A DNA stretch of 64,000 bases, taken from the NCBI RefSeq assembly GCF_036014215.1, contig NZ_CP107921.1, positions 3,521,001 to 3,585,000 of the forward strand, written 5' to 3'. The position numbers and the translations under genes were made by a program. The notes beneath the pieces were generated by a model. That model was given only the letters and a program-made list of their open reading frames with translations. It did no database searches and was not told the origin of the DNA. Below, piece after piece: positions 11,560 to 19,194 of the stretch (within the stretch, counting starts at the first letter, position 1; each line of letters opens with the position of its first letter). This DNA is from Streptomyces sp. NBC_00440 (lineage in GTDB: Bacteria > Actinomycetota > Actinomycetes > Streptomycetales > Streptomycetaceae).

Positions 11560-11602
11560 CGAAGGGCCCCTCCCACCGAAGCCCGGCGGCAGGGGCCCTT
11601 CG
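11560..11602. terminator. Bidirectional terminator between serC and the WYL regulator
   Basis: A perfect 12-bp inverted repeat (CGAAGGGCCCCT / AGGGGCCCTTCG) with a 19-nt loop lies between two convergent genes, 33 bp after serC and 25 bp before the 3' end of the WYL regulator. Confidence 0.75.
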
Positions 11603-11626
11603 CCGTACCGCGTCACAGGTGCCTGC

Positions 11627-12607
11627 TCAGTCGTGGGTTCTCGCCGCGTGGGCGTAGCGGGCGGCGAGGTCCCCGAACGCGGTGGCCAGTTGGGGCGGGC
11701 CGATGACCTCGATATCGGTGTCGAAGCGGCCGATGGCGACGGCGAGGCCGGTCCATGACCAGGAGCCGAGGGTGAGCCGGCAGCGGTGGGGGCCGAGCTC
11801 CACGACGACTCCGTCCTGGGCGAAGGGCGCGACATCGGCGGCCGGGAGGCCGAGGACGACTTCGCCCCGGCAGGGCCAGTCGGTGGTGGTGCCGTCGTTG
11901 CCGCGGAACCGGCTGGTGACGAAGGTGGAGACGTCACCGCCGGGGAGTTCACGCGGGGCGAAGCGGGGGCCGGTGGGTGTGCGGGGCCGGATGCGGTCGA
12001 CGCGGAAGATGCGCCAGTCCCCGCGGTGGAGGTCCCAGGCCACCAGGTACCAGCGGTGCCGCCAGGTGACCAGGTGGTGGGGTTGTACGCGGCGGGCGTC
12101 ATCGGCCGGGGTGCCGGGGCCCGGGGTGTAGTCGAAGCGCAGTTCCTCGCGGGCGTGGATGGCGCGGCTCAGGTCCACCAGGACCTGGGCGTCGGCCCGG
12201 GGGGTGTCGCCGGCCGCTGCGGGCGGCTGGACGGCGGTGATGTGCAACAGGTCGATGCGGTGGCGCAGGCGGGGCGGCATGACCTGGCGGAGGGTGGCCA
12301 GCGCGCGGGAAGCGTCTTCGGGGACGGTGGTGCCGGCGGCCGCGGTCTGGAGTGCGACGGCCAGGGCGACGGCCTGCTCGTCGTCGAACAGCATGGGCGG
12401 CAGGTGGGTGCCGGCCTCCAGGCGGTAGCCGCCGGCCGGTCCCTTGACGGTCGTGATCGGGTAGTCGAGTTCGCGCAGGCGGTCGATGTCACGGCGCACG
12501 GTGCGCGAGGTGATGCCGAGCCGCTCGGCGAGATCGTCGCCTGACCAGTCACGGGGCGTTTGAAGCAGCGAGAGCAGCGCGAGCAGCCGGGCGGACGTTT
12601 TATGCAT
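11627..12607 (-). CDS. WYL-domain transcriptional regulator (YafY/DeoR-like)
   Basis: A 326-residue regulator with an N-terminal winged helix (TSARLLALLSLLQ, DLAERLGITSRTVRRDIDRL, residues about 3-60) and a WYL ligand-sensing domain (RHRWYLVAWDLHRGDWRIFRVDRI, about 165-190), then the WCX C-terminal extension. The ATG at 12607 is preferred over a GTG three codons upstream because MHKTSARLL is the usual family opening. It diverges from a VOC-family gene, and the shared gap holds a GGACA-N5-TGTCC palindrome that could be its operator. WYL regulators of this class commonly control adjacent small-molecule-related enzymes. Confidence 0.92.
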   Translation of the reverse strand: MHKTSARLLALLSLLQTPRDWSGDDLAERLGITSRTVRRDIDRLRELDYPITTVKGPAGGYRLEAGTHLPPMLFDDEQAVALAVALQTAAAGTTVPEDASRALATLRQVMPPRLRHRIDLLHITAVQPPAAAGDTPRADAQVLVDLSRAIHAREELRFDYTPGPGTPADDARRVQPHHLVTWRHRWYLVAWDLHRGDWRIFRVDRIRPRTPTGPRFAPRELPGGDVSTFVTSRFRGNDGTTTDWPCRGEVVLGLPAADVAPFAQDGVVVELGPHRCRLTLGSWSWTGLAVAIGRFDTDIEVIGPPQLATAFGDLAARYAHAARTHD

Positions 12608-12626
12608 GACACCCACACCCCCTGGA

Positions 12627-12660
12627 GTACCGGCCAGATAGTACCGGACACATCCTGTCC
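12627..12660. promoter_or_regulatory. Divergent operator candidate: GGACA-N5-TGTCC and AGTACCGG repeats
   Basis: GGACACATCCTGTCC (12646-12660) is a 5-5-5 palindrome, and AGTACCGG occurs twice (12627-12634 and 12640-12647). They lie 20-53 bp upstream of the WYL regulator, where its promoter should be, and about 125 bp upstream of the VOC gene. Confidence 0.4.
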
Positions 12661-12782
12661 TCTACCCCTGCCATCGTGGCATACGAGCCGTTCGGGAGGC
12701 ATGGCCCCCTGGTCACGGCTGCCGCCGCTCGGCATCGACGGCCGACGGCGCACAGGTGTCACATCGAGGCAAGGAGCAGGTC

Positions 12783-13205
12783 ATGTCCGTCACGACCACC
12801 ACTCACCTGAACTTCCGGGGTACCGCACGTGAGGCGCTGGACTACTACCGGTCCGTCTTCGGCGGACGTACGGTCGCCGTCACCTACAAGGACGCGGGCG
12901 CCGTACGGAACGAGAGCGAGGCGGACTGGGTGATGTGGGGCGAGGTGGCCGGCGACAACGGCTTCCACGTCATGGCCTACGACGTGCCCTCGCATCTGCC
13001 CTGGAACCAGGGCGAGAACCCGTTCTTCGTCTCCGTTCGCGGCGACGACACCGAGGAGATCCGCACCCTGTGGGGCAAGCTCGCCGAGGGCTCGGCCATC
13101 GTCAGCCCACTGGAGCCCGCGCAGTGGGCGCCGCTGTACGGCATGCTCACCGACCGCTTCGGCATCACCTGGGTCCTGGACGTCACCGCTCCGTACAACG
13201 GCTGA
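12783..13205 (+). CDS. VOC-family (PhnB-like) protein
   Basis: A 140-residue protein of the vicinal-oxygen-chelate superfamily, PhnB/3-demethylubiquinone-methyltransferase-like branch. It opens with THLNFRGTAREALDYYRSVF and contains NPFFVSVRGDDTEEI and a closing LTDRFGITWVLDVTAPY, both typical. AAGGAG lies 7 nt upstream of the ATG at 12783, which fixes the start. These proteins have two beta-alpha-beta repeats; metal use is variable, so the reaction is unknown. Divergent from a WYL regulator that may control it. Confidence 0.88.
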   Translation: MSVTTTTHLNFRGTAREALDYYRSVFGGRTVAVTYKDAGAVRNESEADWVMWGEVAGDNGFHVMAYDVPSHLPWNQGENPFFVSVRGDDTEEIRTLWGKLAEGSAIVSPLEPAQWAPLYGMLTDRFGITWVLDVTAPYNG

Positions 13206-13223
13206 GCCGAGCCGACTCGCCTG

Positions 13224-13266
13224 CGCCGTCCGGGCCGCCGCAGCCACCCGGGCGGCCCGGACGGCG
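13224..13266 (+). terminator. Hairpin terminator after the VOC gene
   Basis: A perfect 16-bp stem (13224-13239 and 13251-13266) with an 11-nt loop begins 19 bp after the VOC stop and ends 43 bp before the aldo/keto reductase start, so the latter is probably expressed from its own promoter or by readthrough. Confidence 0.7.
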
Positions 13267-13308
13267 CGGGCACCGACCACGTACAGCAGCGGAAGGAGAC
13301 GGGCCACC

Positions 13309-14340
13309 GTGAGAATGCGGAAACTGGGACGGACCGGTATCGAAGTCAGCGCCTACTGCCTGGGCACCATGGTGTTCGGCAAGATGGGCAATCCGGATCA
13401 CGACGACTGCGCGCGCATGATCCACCGGGCGCTGGACGAGGGCATCAACTTCGTCGACACCGCCGACGTCTACGGCTACAGCGAGACCGAGGAGATCGTC
13501 GGAAAGGCCCTCAGGGGACGCCGCGACGAGGTCGTGCTGGCGACCAAGTTCAACGGACCGATGGGCGAGGGCCCCAACCGCGGCGGCAGCTCCCGGCGCT
13601 GGGTCGTCCAGGCGGTCGAGGGCTCGCTGAAGCGGCTGCGGACCGACTACATCGACCTCTACCAGATCCACCACCCGGACCCGTACACGGACATCGAGGA
13701 GACCCTCTCCGCGCTCACCGACCTCGTGCGCGCCGGGAAGGTCCGGGCGATCGGCTCCTCCAACCTGCCGGCCTCGGAAATCGTGGAAGCCCAGTGGGTG
13801 TCCGAGCGGCGCGGACTGCACCGCCTGCGCACCGAGCAGCCCACCTACTCCCTCCTCAACCGCGGCATCGAGCGGGAGATCCTGCCCGCCTGCCACCGCT
13901 ACGGCCTGGGCGTTCTGGTGTGGAGCCCGCTGGCCATGGGCCTGCTCACCGGCCGCTACCGCAAGAACGCGCCGCGGCCGGACAACGCCCGCATGCACTG
14001 GGTCTCCCGGCACCTCACCGACGAGCGCAAGCTCGACGCGGTCGAGCAACTGCTCACCCTCGCCGAAGAAACCGGCCACTCCCTCACACACCTGGCCATG
14101 GCCTTCGCCACCGGCCATCCCGACGTCACCTCCGCCATCATCGGCCCGCGCACCATGGACCAGCTGGACGACGTGCTCGCCGGCGCCACCCTCACCCTCG
14201 GCGACGGCATCCTCGACAAGATCGACGCGATCGTCCCGCCCGGCACCGACATCGGCCCGCTGGACGTGTCCTACACGCCTCCCTCCCTCACCCACACGGA
14301 ACTGCGCCGACGCCCGTCCCACGAGCGAGCCGCCGCGTGA
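13309..14340 (+). CDS. Aldo/keto reductase
   Basis: A 343-residue (beta/alpha)8 NADPH-dependent oxidoreductase. The active-site residues are visible: Asp and Tyr in [12 protein letters not shown], Lys in VVLATKFNG, and His in YQIHHPDP. The cofactor-binding C-terminal part reads [18 protein letters not shown] in approximately the usual place. GTG at 13309 follows GGAAGGAG by 9 nt; a second in-frame ATG is two codons later. The substrate is not predictable. Eight base pairs separate it from the winged-helix gene, so the two are one transcription unit. It is one of four aldo/keto reductases in the window. Confidence 0.93.
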   Translation: MRMRKLGRTGIEVSAYCLGTMVFGKMGNPDHDDCARMIHRALDEGINFVDTADVYGYSETEEIVGKALRGRRDEVVLATKFNGPMGEGPNRGGSSRRWVVQAVEGSLKRLRTDYIDLYQIHHPDPYTDIEETLSALTDLVRAGKVRAIGSSNLPASEIVEAQWVSERRGLHRLRTEQPTYSLLNRGIEREILPACHRYGLGVLVWSPLAMGLLTGRYRKNAPRPDNARMHWVSRHLTDERKLDAVEQLLTLAEETGHSLTHLAMAFATGHPDVTSAIIGPRTMDQLDDVLAGATLTLGDGILDKIDAIVPPGTDIGPLDVSYTPPSLTHTELRRRPSHERAAA

Positions 14341-14347
14341 GAACGCC

Positions 14348-15442
14348 ATGACTGTCCTCGACGCCCGTGCCCTCAACCGCGCCACCCTCGCCCGCCAGCA
14401 CCTGCTCACGCGCAGCGACAGCTCCGTGCCGGAGGCAGTGGCCCATCTGTGCGGCTTGCAGGCGCAGGATCCTCAGGAACCCTTCACCGGGCTGTGGTCC
14501 CGCCTGTCCGATTTCGAACCCGAGCAACTCGACGCTGCGCTGACCGGTCGCGTGGTGGTCCGCACCCACCTGATGCGGCGCACCGTCCACCTCGTCACCG
14601 CCGGCGACGCGCTCACCTGGCGGGCCCGCCACGACACCATGCTGCGCGGGCGAGTACTGGGAACCTACCGGCGCGAACTGGCCGGCATCGACGTGGACGA
14701 GGTCGCCGCCGCCGGCCGCGCGGTCATGGCCGACCAGCGGCCCCGCACCATGACCGAGCTCGTACAGGCTCTTGAAGACCGCTGGCCCGGCCCACCACGC
14801 CGCGTCCTGGGCGAGCTGCTCGTCGCAGCCCTCATCCCCATGGCCCAACTCCCGCCCCGCGGCCTGTGGCACCAGACCGCCGGCGTACGCAACCTGCCGT
14901 TGAGTACCTGGCTGGAACAGGACATCGATCCCCTTCCCGCCGATGGCAGCGATCCCGTCGGACGGCAACTGCTGCACCGCTACCTCGCCGCGTACGGGCC
15001 CGCGGCCGGCGCGGATCTGCGTGCCTGGTGCGGCCTCACCGGCCTTCCCGCCGCCGTCAGAGCGGCCCGGGAGGAACTCGTCGTCTTCCGTGACGAACGC
15101 GGCCGCGAACTGCTCGACCTGCCCGACGCGCCCCGCCCCCACCCCGACACCCCGGCCCCCGTCCGGTTCCTTCCGGCCTTCGACAACGCCATCCTCGGCT
15201 ACCACGACCGCAGCCGCATCATCGACGCCCCCCACCTCGGTCTGTCCGTCGCGGGCCACCGCACCGTCCTCGTTGACGGACGCGTCACCGCCACCTGGAC
15301 CGTGCGCGACCACCAACTCCGCATCAGCCCCCTACGGCCCCTCACCACCCTGGAACAGGAGGCCGTTCACACCGAAGCCCAGGACCTGGCCGCCTTCCTG
15401 GACAACGGCATCGAACACATCCACCTCGACACCGAAAGCTGA
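14348..15442 (+). CDS. Winged-helix DNA-binding protein (HTH_42/YcaQ-like family)
   Basis: A 364-residue protein of the family annotated as winged-helix DNA-binding domain-containing (Pfam HTH_42). It opens with ARALNRATLARQHLL, then VAHLCGLQAQDPQEPFTGLW and VVVRTHLMRRTVHLVTAGD, the conserved N-terminal blocks, and later RFLPAFDNAILGYHDRSRI and HRTVLVDGRVTATW. Some distant members (YcaQ/AlkX) are DNA glycosylases that repair crosslinks; that activity is not established for this branch. It is directly downstream of the aldo/keto reductase. Confidence 0.88.
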   Translation: MTVLDARALNRATLARQHLLTRSDSSVPEAVAHLCGLQAQDPQEPFTGLWSRLSDFEPEQLDAALTGRVVVRTHLMRRTVHLVTAGDALTWRARHDTMLRGRVLGTYRRELAGIDVDEVAAAGRAVMADQRPRTMTELVQALEDRWPGPPRRVLGELLVAALIPMAQLPPRGLWHQTAGVRNLPLSTWLEQDIDPLPADGSDPVGRQLLHRYLAAYGPAAGADLRAWCGLTGLPAAVRAAREELVVFRDERGRELLDLPDAPRPHPDTPAPVRFLPAFDNAILGYHDRSRIIDAPHLGLSVAGHRTVLVDGRVTATWTVRDHQLRISPLRPLTTLEQEAVHTEAQDLAAFLDNGIEHIHLDTES

Positions 15443-15500
15443 CGGTCGCCCACTCCAGGTGGGGCCCGGCATTCGTCAGAACTTCGGCTAGAACTTCGGC

Positions 15501-15560
15501 TCAGGCACCGGCAATTCAGGCACCGTCGATTCAGACATCGCCGATTCAGGCACCGTCGAT
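15501..15560. repeat. Four in-phase 15-bp tandem units covering a stop codon
   Basis: Units at 15501-15515, 15516-15530, 15531-15545 and 15546-15560 follow TCAGGCACCGTCGAT with few changes; units two and four are identical. The fourth contains the stop and last four codons of the TetR gene, so the 3' end of the coding sequence has been copied three times downstream. A 12-bp AGAACTTCGGCT doublet lies just left of it. Confidence 0.8.
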
Positions 15561-16160
15561 CAGCCGCTGGAGCGCCGGCCCGCACAGCTCGGCCAGCCGT
15601 TCGGGCGTGGCCAGTTCACCGGCGCCGGGCCGGTGCAGGCTGAGTGCCGCGCCGATGCCGAGCAGCTGCCCGGCGATCAGCTCCGCGCGCAGTTCGCGCT
15701 CGTCGCCGGTGAGGCGGGCGGCCAGCCGGGACGTGACCTGGTCGCGGAAGCGCTCATTGATCAGGGAGCGCTCGTCACGGTTGCCGAGGGAGAACACGAC
15801 GCGCAGCAGCGGGTCGGCCTGCTGGGCACGTCGGCTCCGTACCAGCGAGAGCACCATGTGCCGGCCGAGCGAGCCGAGGGGTGCGTCGAACAGCTCGTCG
15901 GCGGCCGGCCCGAAGTCGGTGACCGTGTTGAACAGCTCCTCCTTCGTCCGGAACCGCTTCACGATCAGCGAGGCGCTCACACCCGCGTCGGCGGCGATCC
16001 CGCGCATGGTCACCTCGGCGTACGGGCGCCGGGTGAACGCGCGCCGGGCGGCGAGCAGGATGGCATCCCGCCCACTGGTCCCCACGTCGGCACCCGTACC
16101 CGCGCCCGAACTCGTCCCCGTACCCGTACCCACACCCGCATCCGTACCGCCAACGGTCAT
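15546..16160 (-). CDS. TetR/AcrR-family regulator of the adjacent MFS exporter
   Basis: A 204-residue regulator with a helix-turn-helix at about residues 30-75 (RDAILLAARRAFTRRPYAEV, MRGIAADAGVSASLIVKRF, RTKEELF) and an all-helical ligand domain. The first ~28 residues are a Gly/Thr-rich low-complexity run encoded by GT-rich repeats, not part of the fold. The start overlaps the stop of the upstream MFS gene by 4 bp (ATGA), so the exporter and its probable repressor are one operon. Its operator may be the long palindrome at 17697-17741. Confidence 0.9.
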   Translation of the reverse strand: MTVGGTDAGVGTGTGTSSGAGTGADVGTSGRDAILLAARRAFTRRPYAEVTMRGIAADAGVSASLIVKRFRTKEELFNTVTDFGPAADELFDAPLGSLGRHMVLSLVRSRRAQQADPLLRVVFSLGNRDERSLINERFRDQVTSRLAARLTGDERELRAELIAGQLLGIGAALSLHRPGAGELATPERLAELCGPALQRLIDGA

Positions 16161-17647
16161 GCATCCTCCCGGACAGGCACCTTCGAACCTCGCTCCCCGA
16201 CGCTACCGGCCGGGACCGCCGAGCTGCCCGGGATGCACAGCGTGACGGCCAGCGCGGCGAGCGCGGCACCCGCCGCGATCAGGAAGACCAGCAGATACGC
16301 GTGCAGGGTGGGCGCGGTGCGGCCGCCGACCCGGAAGGTGACGTTGGCGAGTACGGCGGCGACCACGGCCGAGCAGAAAGCCTGTCCGACCGAGCGCATC
16401 AGAGTGTTGAGCCCGTTGGCCGCCCCGGTCTCGCTCACCGGGACCGCGCGCATCACGAGCGAGGGCAGCGCGGAGTACGCGAGGGCGGTACCGGAGGCCA
16501 CCACGGTGGCGCCCACGATGATCAGCCACAGGCTGTGACTGGTGAAGAAGCGCACCAGATACCCGACGGCCAGGACGCCCGAGGCGAGCGCGAGCGTGAC
16601 CTTGGGCCCGTACCGGGCGGAGATCCGGGCGGAGACCGGCGAGAGCGCCACCATGGAGAGCCCGCCCGGCAGCAGACAGAGCCCGCCCACCACGATCGAG
16701 GCGCCGAGACCGTATCCGGTGCTCTTCGGCTCCTGCACCATCTGGGCGGTGGAGAGGGAGTTGGCGTAGAAGGCGAAGCCGATGAGCAGCGCGGCCAGGT
16801 TGGCGAACAGCACCGAGGGCCTGGCCGAGACCCGCAGGTCGACCACGGGCGACGAGACGCCCAGCTCGTAACGGCCCCAGACGAGCCCGATCACGACGGC
16901 GGCGACGAACAGCCCGACGACCCGGGCTGACCCCCAGCCCCACTCGCCGCCCTGGGTGGTGGCGAGCAGCAGACAGACCAGCGCCGCGCTCAGCCCGAGC
17001 GCGCCCAGCGCGTCGAACCGGCCGCGCGTACGCAGCGAGGACTCCGGGACGAAGGTCAGCACCAGCACGATGTCCAGCACCCCGAGCGCGCCCGAGGCCC
17101 AGAACATGGTGTGCCAGTCGGAGTGCTCGATGACGAACGCGGCGATGGGCAGCCCGACGGCCGCGCCGATCCCCAGCGTCGAACTCATCAGGGCGACGGA
17201 CGACAGCACCCTGACGGGCGGCAGTTCGTCCCGCATGATGCTGATCCCCAGCGGTACGACGGCGAGCGCGGCCCCCTGGAGCGCGCGCCCGGTGATCAGC
17301 ACCCCGATGTCGGAGCTGACCGCACAGAGCACGGACCCGACGACCAGCACCCCGAGCGCGGCGACGAGCACCCGCCGCTTCCCGTACATGTCCCCGACCC
17401 GCCCCAGCACGGGCGTACAGACGGCCCCGGTCAGCAGCGTGACGGTGACGAGCCAGCTGGCGGCGGCCGGGGTCGAGCCGGTGAGCGCCGGTACGTGCGG
17501 CAGCAGCGGCACGACGAGCGTCTGCATGACGGCGACGACGACACCGCAGAAGGCGAGCACACCGACGAACATGCGGGGGTGGGGTGCCTGGTCCGCTTCG
17601 GCGGGTGCGCCTGCGGGTGCTTCGGGTCTGGGTATGGCTGGGGACAT
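16157..17647 (-). CDS. MFS multidrug exporter (EmrB/QacA-like)
   Basis: A 496-residue major-facilitator drug/proton antiporter. After a ~25-residue cytosolic leader it shows about fourteen hydrophobic helices; motif A of this family is seen as LGRVGDMYGKRRVLVAAL and motif C-like glycine spacing in TLGIGAAVGLPIAAFVIEHS. The C-terminal half has SETGAANGLNTLMRSVGQAF, typical of the 14-helix drug:H+ antiporter group. It is followed by its TetR regulator in the same operon. Export of an antibiotic or toxic metabolite is likely; substrate unknown. Confidence 0.92.
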   Translation of the reverse strand: MSPAIPRPEAPAGAPAEADQAPHPRMFVGVLAFCGVVVAVMQTLVVPLLPHVPALTGSTPAAASWLVTVTLLTGAVCTPVLGRVGDMYGKRRVLVAALGVLVVGSVLCAVSSDIGVLITGRALQGAALAVVPLGISIMRDELPPVRVLSSVALMSSTLGIGAAVGLPIAAFVIEHSDWHTMFWASGALGVLDIVLVLTFVPESSLRTRGRFDALGALGLSAALVCLLLATTQGGEWGWGSARVVGLFVAAVVIGLVWGRYELGVSSPVVDLRVSARPSVLFANLAALLIGFAFYANSLSTAQMVQEPKSTGYGLGASIVVGGLCLLPGGLSMVALSPVSARISARYGPKVTLALASGVLAVGYLVRFFTSHSLWLIIVGATVVASGTALAYSALPSLVMRAVPVSETGAANGLNTLMRSVGQAFCSAVVAAVLANVTFRVGGRTAPTLHAYLLVFLIAAGAALAALAVTLCIPGSSAVPAGSVGERGSKVPVREDA

Positions 17648-17696
17648 GGCTCTCCGTCGGGCTCGCGGTGTGGCGTGGGGCCCGTGCGTGATGCCA

Positions 17697-17741
17697 GGGG
17701 TGCACAGGCGTTCACCCCTAGGGTAAACGCCTGTGCACCCC
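17697..17741. promoter_or_regulatory. 45-bp near-perfect palindrome upstream of the MFS-TetR operon
   Basis: Two 21-bp arms (17697-17717 and 17721-17741) with one mismatch flank a 3-bp centre CTA; the arm core is GTGCACAGGCGTT. It begins 50 bp upstream of the MFS start, in the 150-bp gap behind the GNAT gene. Position and symmetry fit an operator for the TetR repressor, though such a long hairpin could also terminate the GNAT transcript. Confidence 0.6.
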
Positions 17742-17797
17742 CCAGGGCCCGGACGGAAGAGGGGGCAGCCCCAGGTGGAAGGGCGGAGCGGACAGGC

Positions 17798-18370
17798 TCA
17801 GGCACGAGGGTGGCCGGGAGCGGGCGGCAGCACCAGCCGCCACCGCACCTCGCCGTCCTGCCGCTCCTCGGTGGGAGCGAGCCCGACTGCCCTGGCCACA
17901 GCAGCGGATACCGCATGATCCGGATGGATGTGCGCGACCACCTCCCGTACGCCGCCCACCTCCCCGAACCACGCCACCAGCGCGGCCACCGCCTCCTTGG
18001 CGATCCCCCGCCCCTGCCACGGCGCCCCCACCACCCACGCGACTTCGGCGACGGGCCCTGCGACGGTGGCCTGCACGGTCCCGGCCAGGCACTCCTCCGT
18101 ACGCAACCGGATCACCCAGTTCCACCAGACCACCGCAGGATCGGGCGACCCGGCGACCTGACGCCCGTACCGGGCCCGCAGCTCGTCGACGTCCATGGGG
18201 CTGCCGCCGATGAACGCGTGAAGGCCCGGATCGGACAGCGCTACGGCCATCTCCTCGGCATCCGACACACGGAGCGGCAGCAGATCGAGCCGCGCGGTGC
18301 GCATGGCAGCCGGAGCGGCGGCGGAGCCAGGGGCAGGGACGGCGCTCGGGTCGTTCATCGGGGTACGCAT
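17798..18370 (-). CDS. GNAT-family N-acetyltransferase
   Basis: A 190-residue acetyl-CoA-dependent acetyltransferase of the RimJ/RimL-like branch. It opens with an Ala/Pro-rich leader, then MRTARLDLLPLRVSDAEEMA; the acetyl-CoA-binding motif A is VAWVVGAPWQGRGIAKEAV (Q/R-x-x-G-x-A type), followed by VREVVAHIHPDHAVSAAVA and a C-terminal beta strand. The start may be 18370 or the ATG at 18358. Acceptor substrate unknown. It is transcribed in the same direction as the toxin-antitoxin genes upstream, 23 bp from the toxin stop. Confidence 0.9.
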   Translation of the reverse strand: MRTPMNDPSAVPAPGSAAAPAAMRTARLDLLPLRVSDAEEMAVALSDPGLHAFIGGSPMDVDELRARYGRQVAGSPDPAVVWWNWVIRLRTEECLAGTVQATVAGPVAEVAWVVGAPWQGRGIAKEAVAALVAWFGEVGGVREVVAHIHPDHAVSAAVARAVGLAPTEERQDGEVRWRLVLPPAPGHPRA

Positions 18371-18393
18371 CCGGCGAGAGTACGCAGGGCCAC

Positions 18394-18804
18394 CTACGGG
18401 AGCAGGGTGAGCGCGGAGACGTGCGCCGGCTGGATGACGCTGAAGTGCCGGCGATCGAGCGTGGCCACATGACCGACGCCGAAACGCTCGGCCACCGCGA
18501 CCACCGAGGCGTCGACCCCGCCAAGCGGGAAATCGGCGTACTGAAGGACGAGCTCGCCCATGCGGTTCAGGTCGGCCGGAGTGAGATGGACCAGTTCGAA
18601 CGTCCCCCGGGCAACCTCGGCGAGGAAGGCCGCCTCAACTTTGGGCCAGCGCTCCAGCAGCCAGCACACCTCGGTAAGGACGGGGCTGGGCAGCAGTCGA
18701 CGGCCGCTCAGCGAAAGAAGGAGCGATGCGCACTCAGCGTGTCGACGGTCGTTCGCGTTCAGCGCTGCTGCCAGAGGTCCCGTGTCCAGGACCGTGGCCC
18801 TCAC
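18394..18804 (-). CDS. PIN-domain ribonuclease toxin (VapC-like)
   Basis: A 136-residue PIN-fold nuclease. The four acidic metal-binding positions can be placed: D7 in TVLDTGPLAAAL, the Glu of SPVLTEVCWLLE, an Asp in GGVDASVVAVAERF and the Asp of TLDRRHF. The usual VapC target is tRNA or rRNA, which is family knowledge. GTG at 18804 overlaps the stop of the upstream gene (GTGA), the classic toxin-antitoxin arrangement in which the antitoxin is made first. Confidence 0.88.
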   Translation of the reverse strand: MRATVLDTGPLAAALNANDRRHAECASLLLSLSGRRLLPSPVLTEVCWLLERWPKVEAAFLAEVARGTFELVHLTPADLNRMGELVLQYADFPLGGVDASVVAVAERFGVGHVATLDRRHFSVIQPAHVSALTLLP

Positions 18805-19067
18805 GCCTGGTCGCCGAAGCGCTCGCGCATCCGTTCGCGGATGTGGTCGTCATGCCGTTCCGCCATGTCTGCGGGCCCGTCGACGCTGCCGATCAGGGCA
18901 GCCAGCCCCTCGGGTGCAGCATCGGCCGAGTGCGCAGTGGGCAGCGACTCCGCAACGTGAGCAAGCTCGGCATCCTGGGTGACGAGCAGCCGCAGGCGAC
19001 GCACCTGGGGCGGCGTGAGCCGGTCCACCAAGTGGTGCATGTCCTCGTAGTCGTACGCAGCAGTCAC
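18801..19067 (-). CDS. Antitoxin-like partner of the PIN toxin
   Basis: An 88-residue protein starting at GTG 19067 (TAAYDYEDMHHLVDRLTPPQ). The N-terminal ~40 residues are helical and basic (VRRLRLLV), and the C-terminus is acidic and charged (MAERHDDHIRERMRER), as expected for an antitoxin tail that covers the toxin. It has no clear AbrB, Phd or ribbon-helix-helix signature, so the DNA-binding class is open. A TACACT hexamer ends 6 nt before the GTG, which suggests a leaderless transcript. An upstream in-frame start would add 12 unrelated residues. Confidence 0.75.
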   Translation of the reverse strand: MTAAYDYEDMHHLVDRLTPPQVRRLRLLVTQDAELAHVAESLPTAHSADAAPEGLAALIGSVDGPADMAERHDDHIRERMRERFGDQA

Positions 19068-19194
19068 GCGAGCAGTGTAGGACGACGCACGGCATACCGG
19101 CACAGGTCGGCCCGATCCGTACGGGCCCGCCCTCCACGGAACGCCTGGCCCGCGACCGAGCTCGACATCGGGGCCCCCGCCCGCGCCGCATAAA

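Noticed and set aside
15367..15585. Frame coding repeated RRCLN peptides
   Set aside because: It is only the 15-bp tandem repeat read in a wrong frame, partly inside two real genes.
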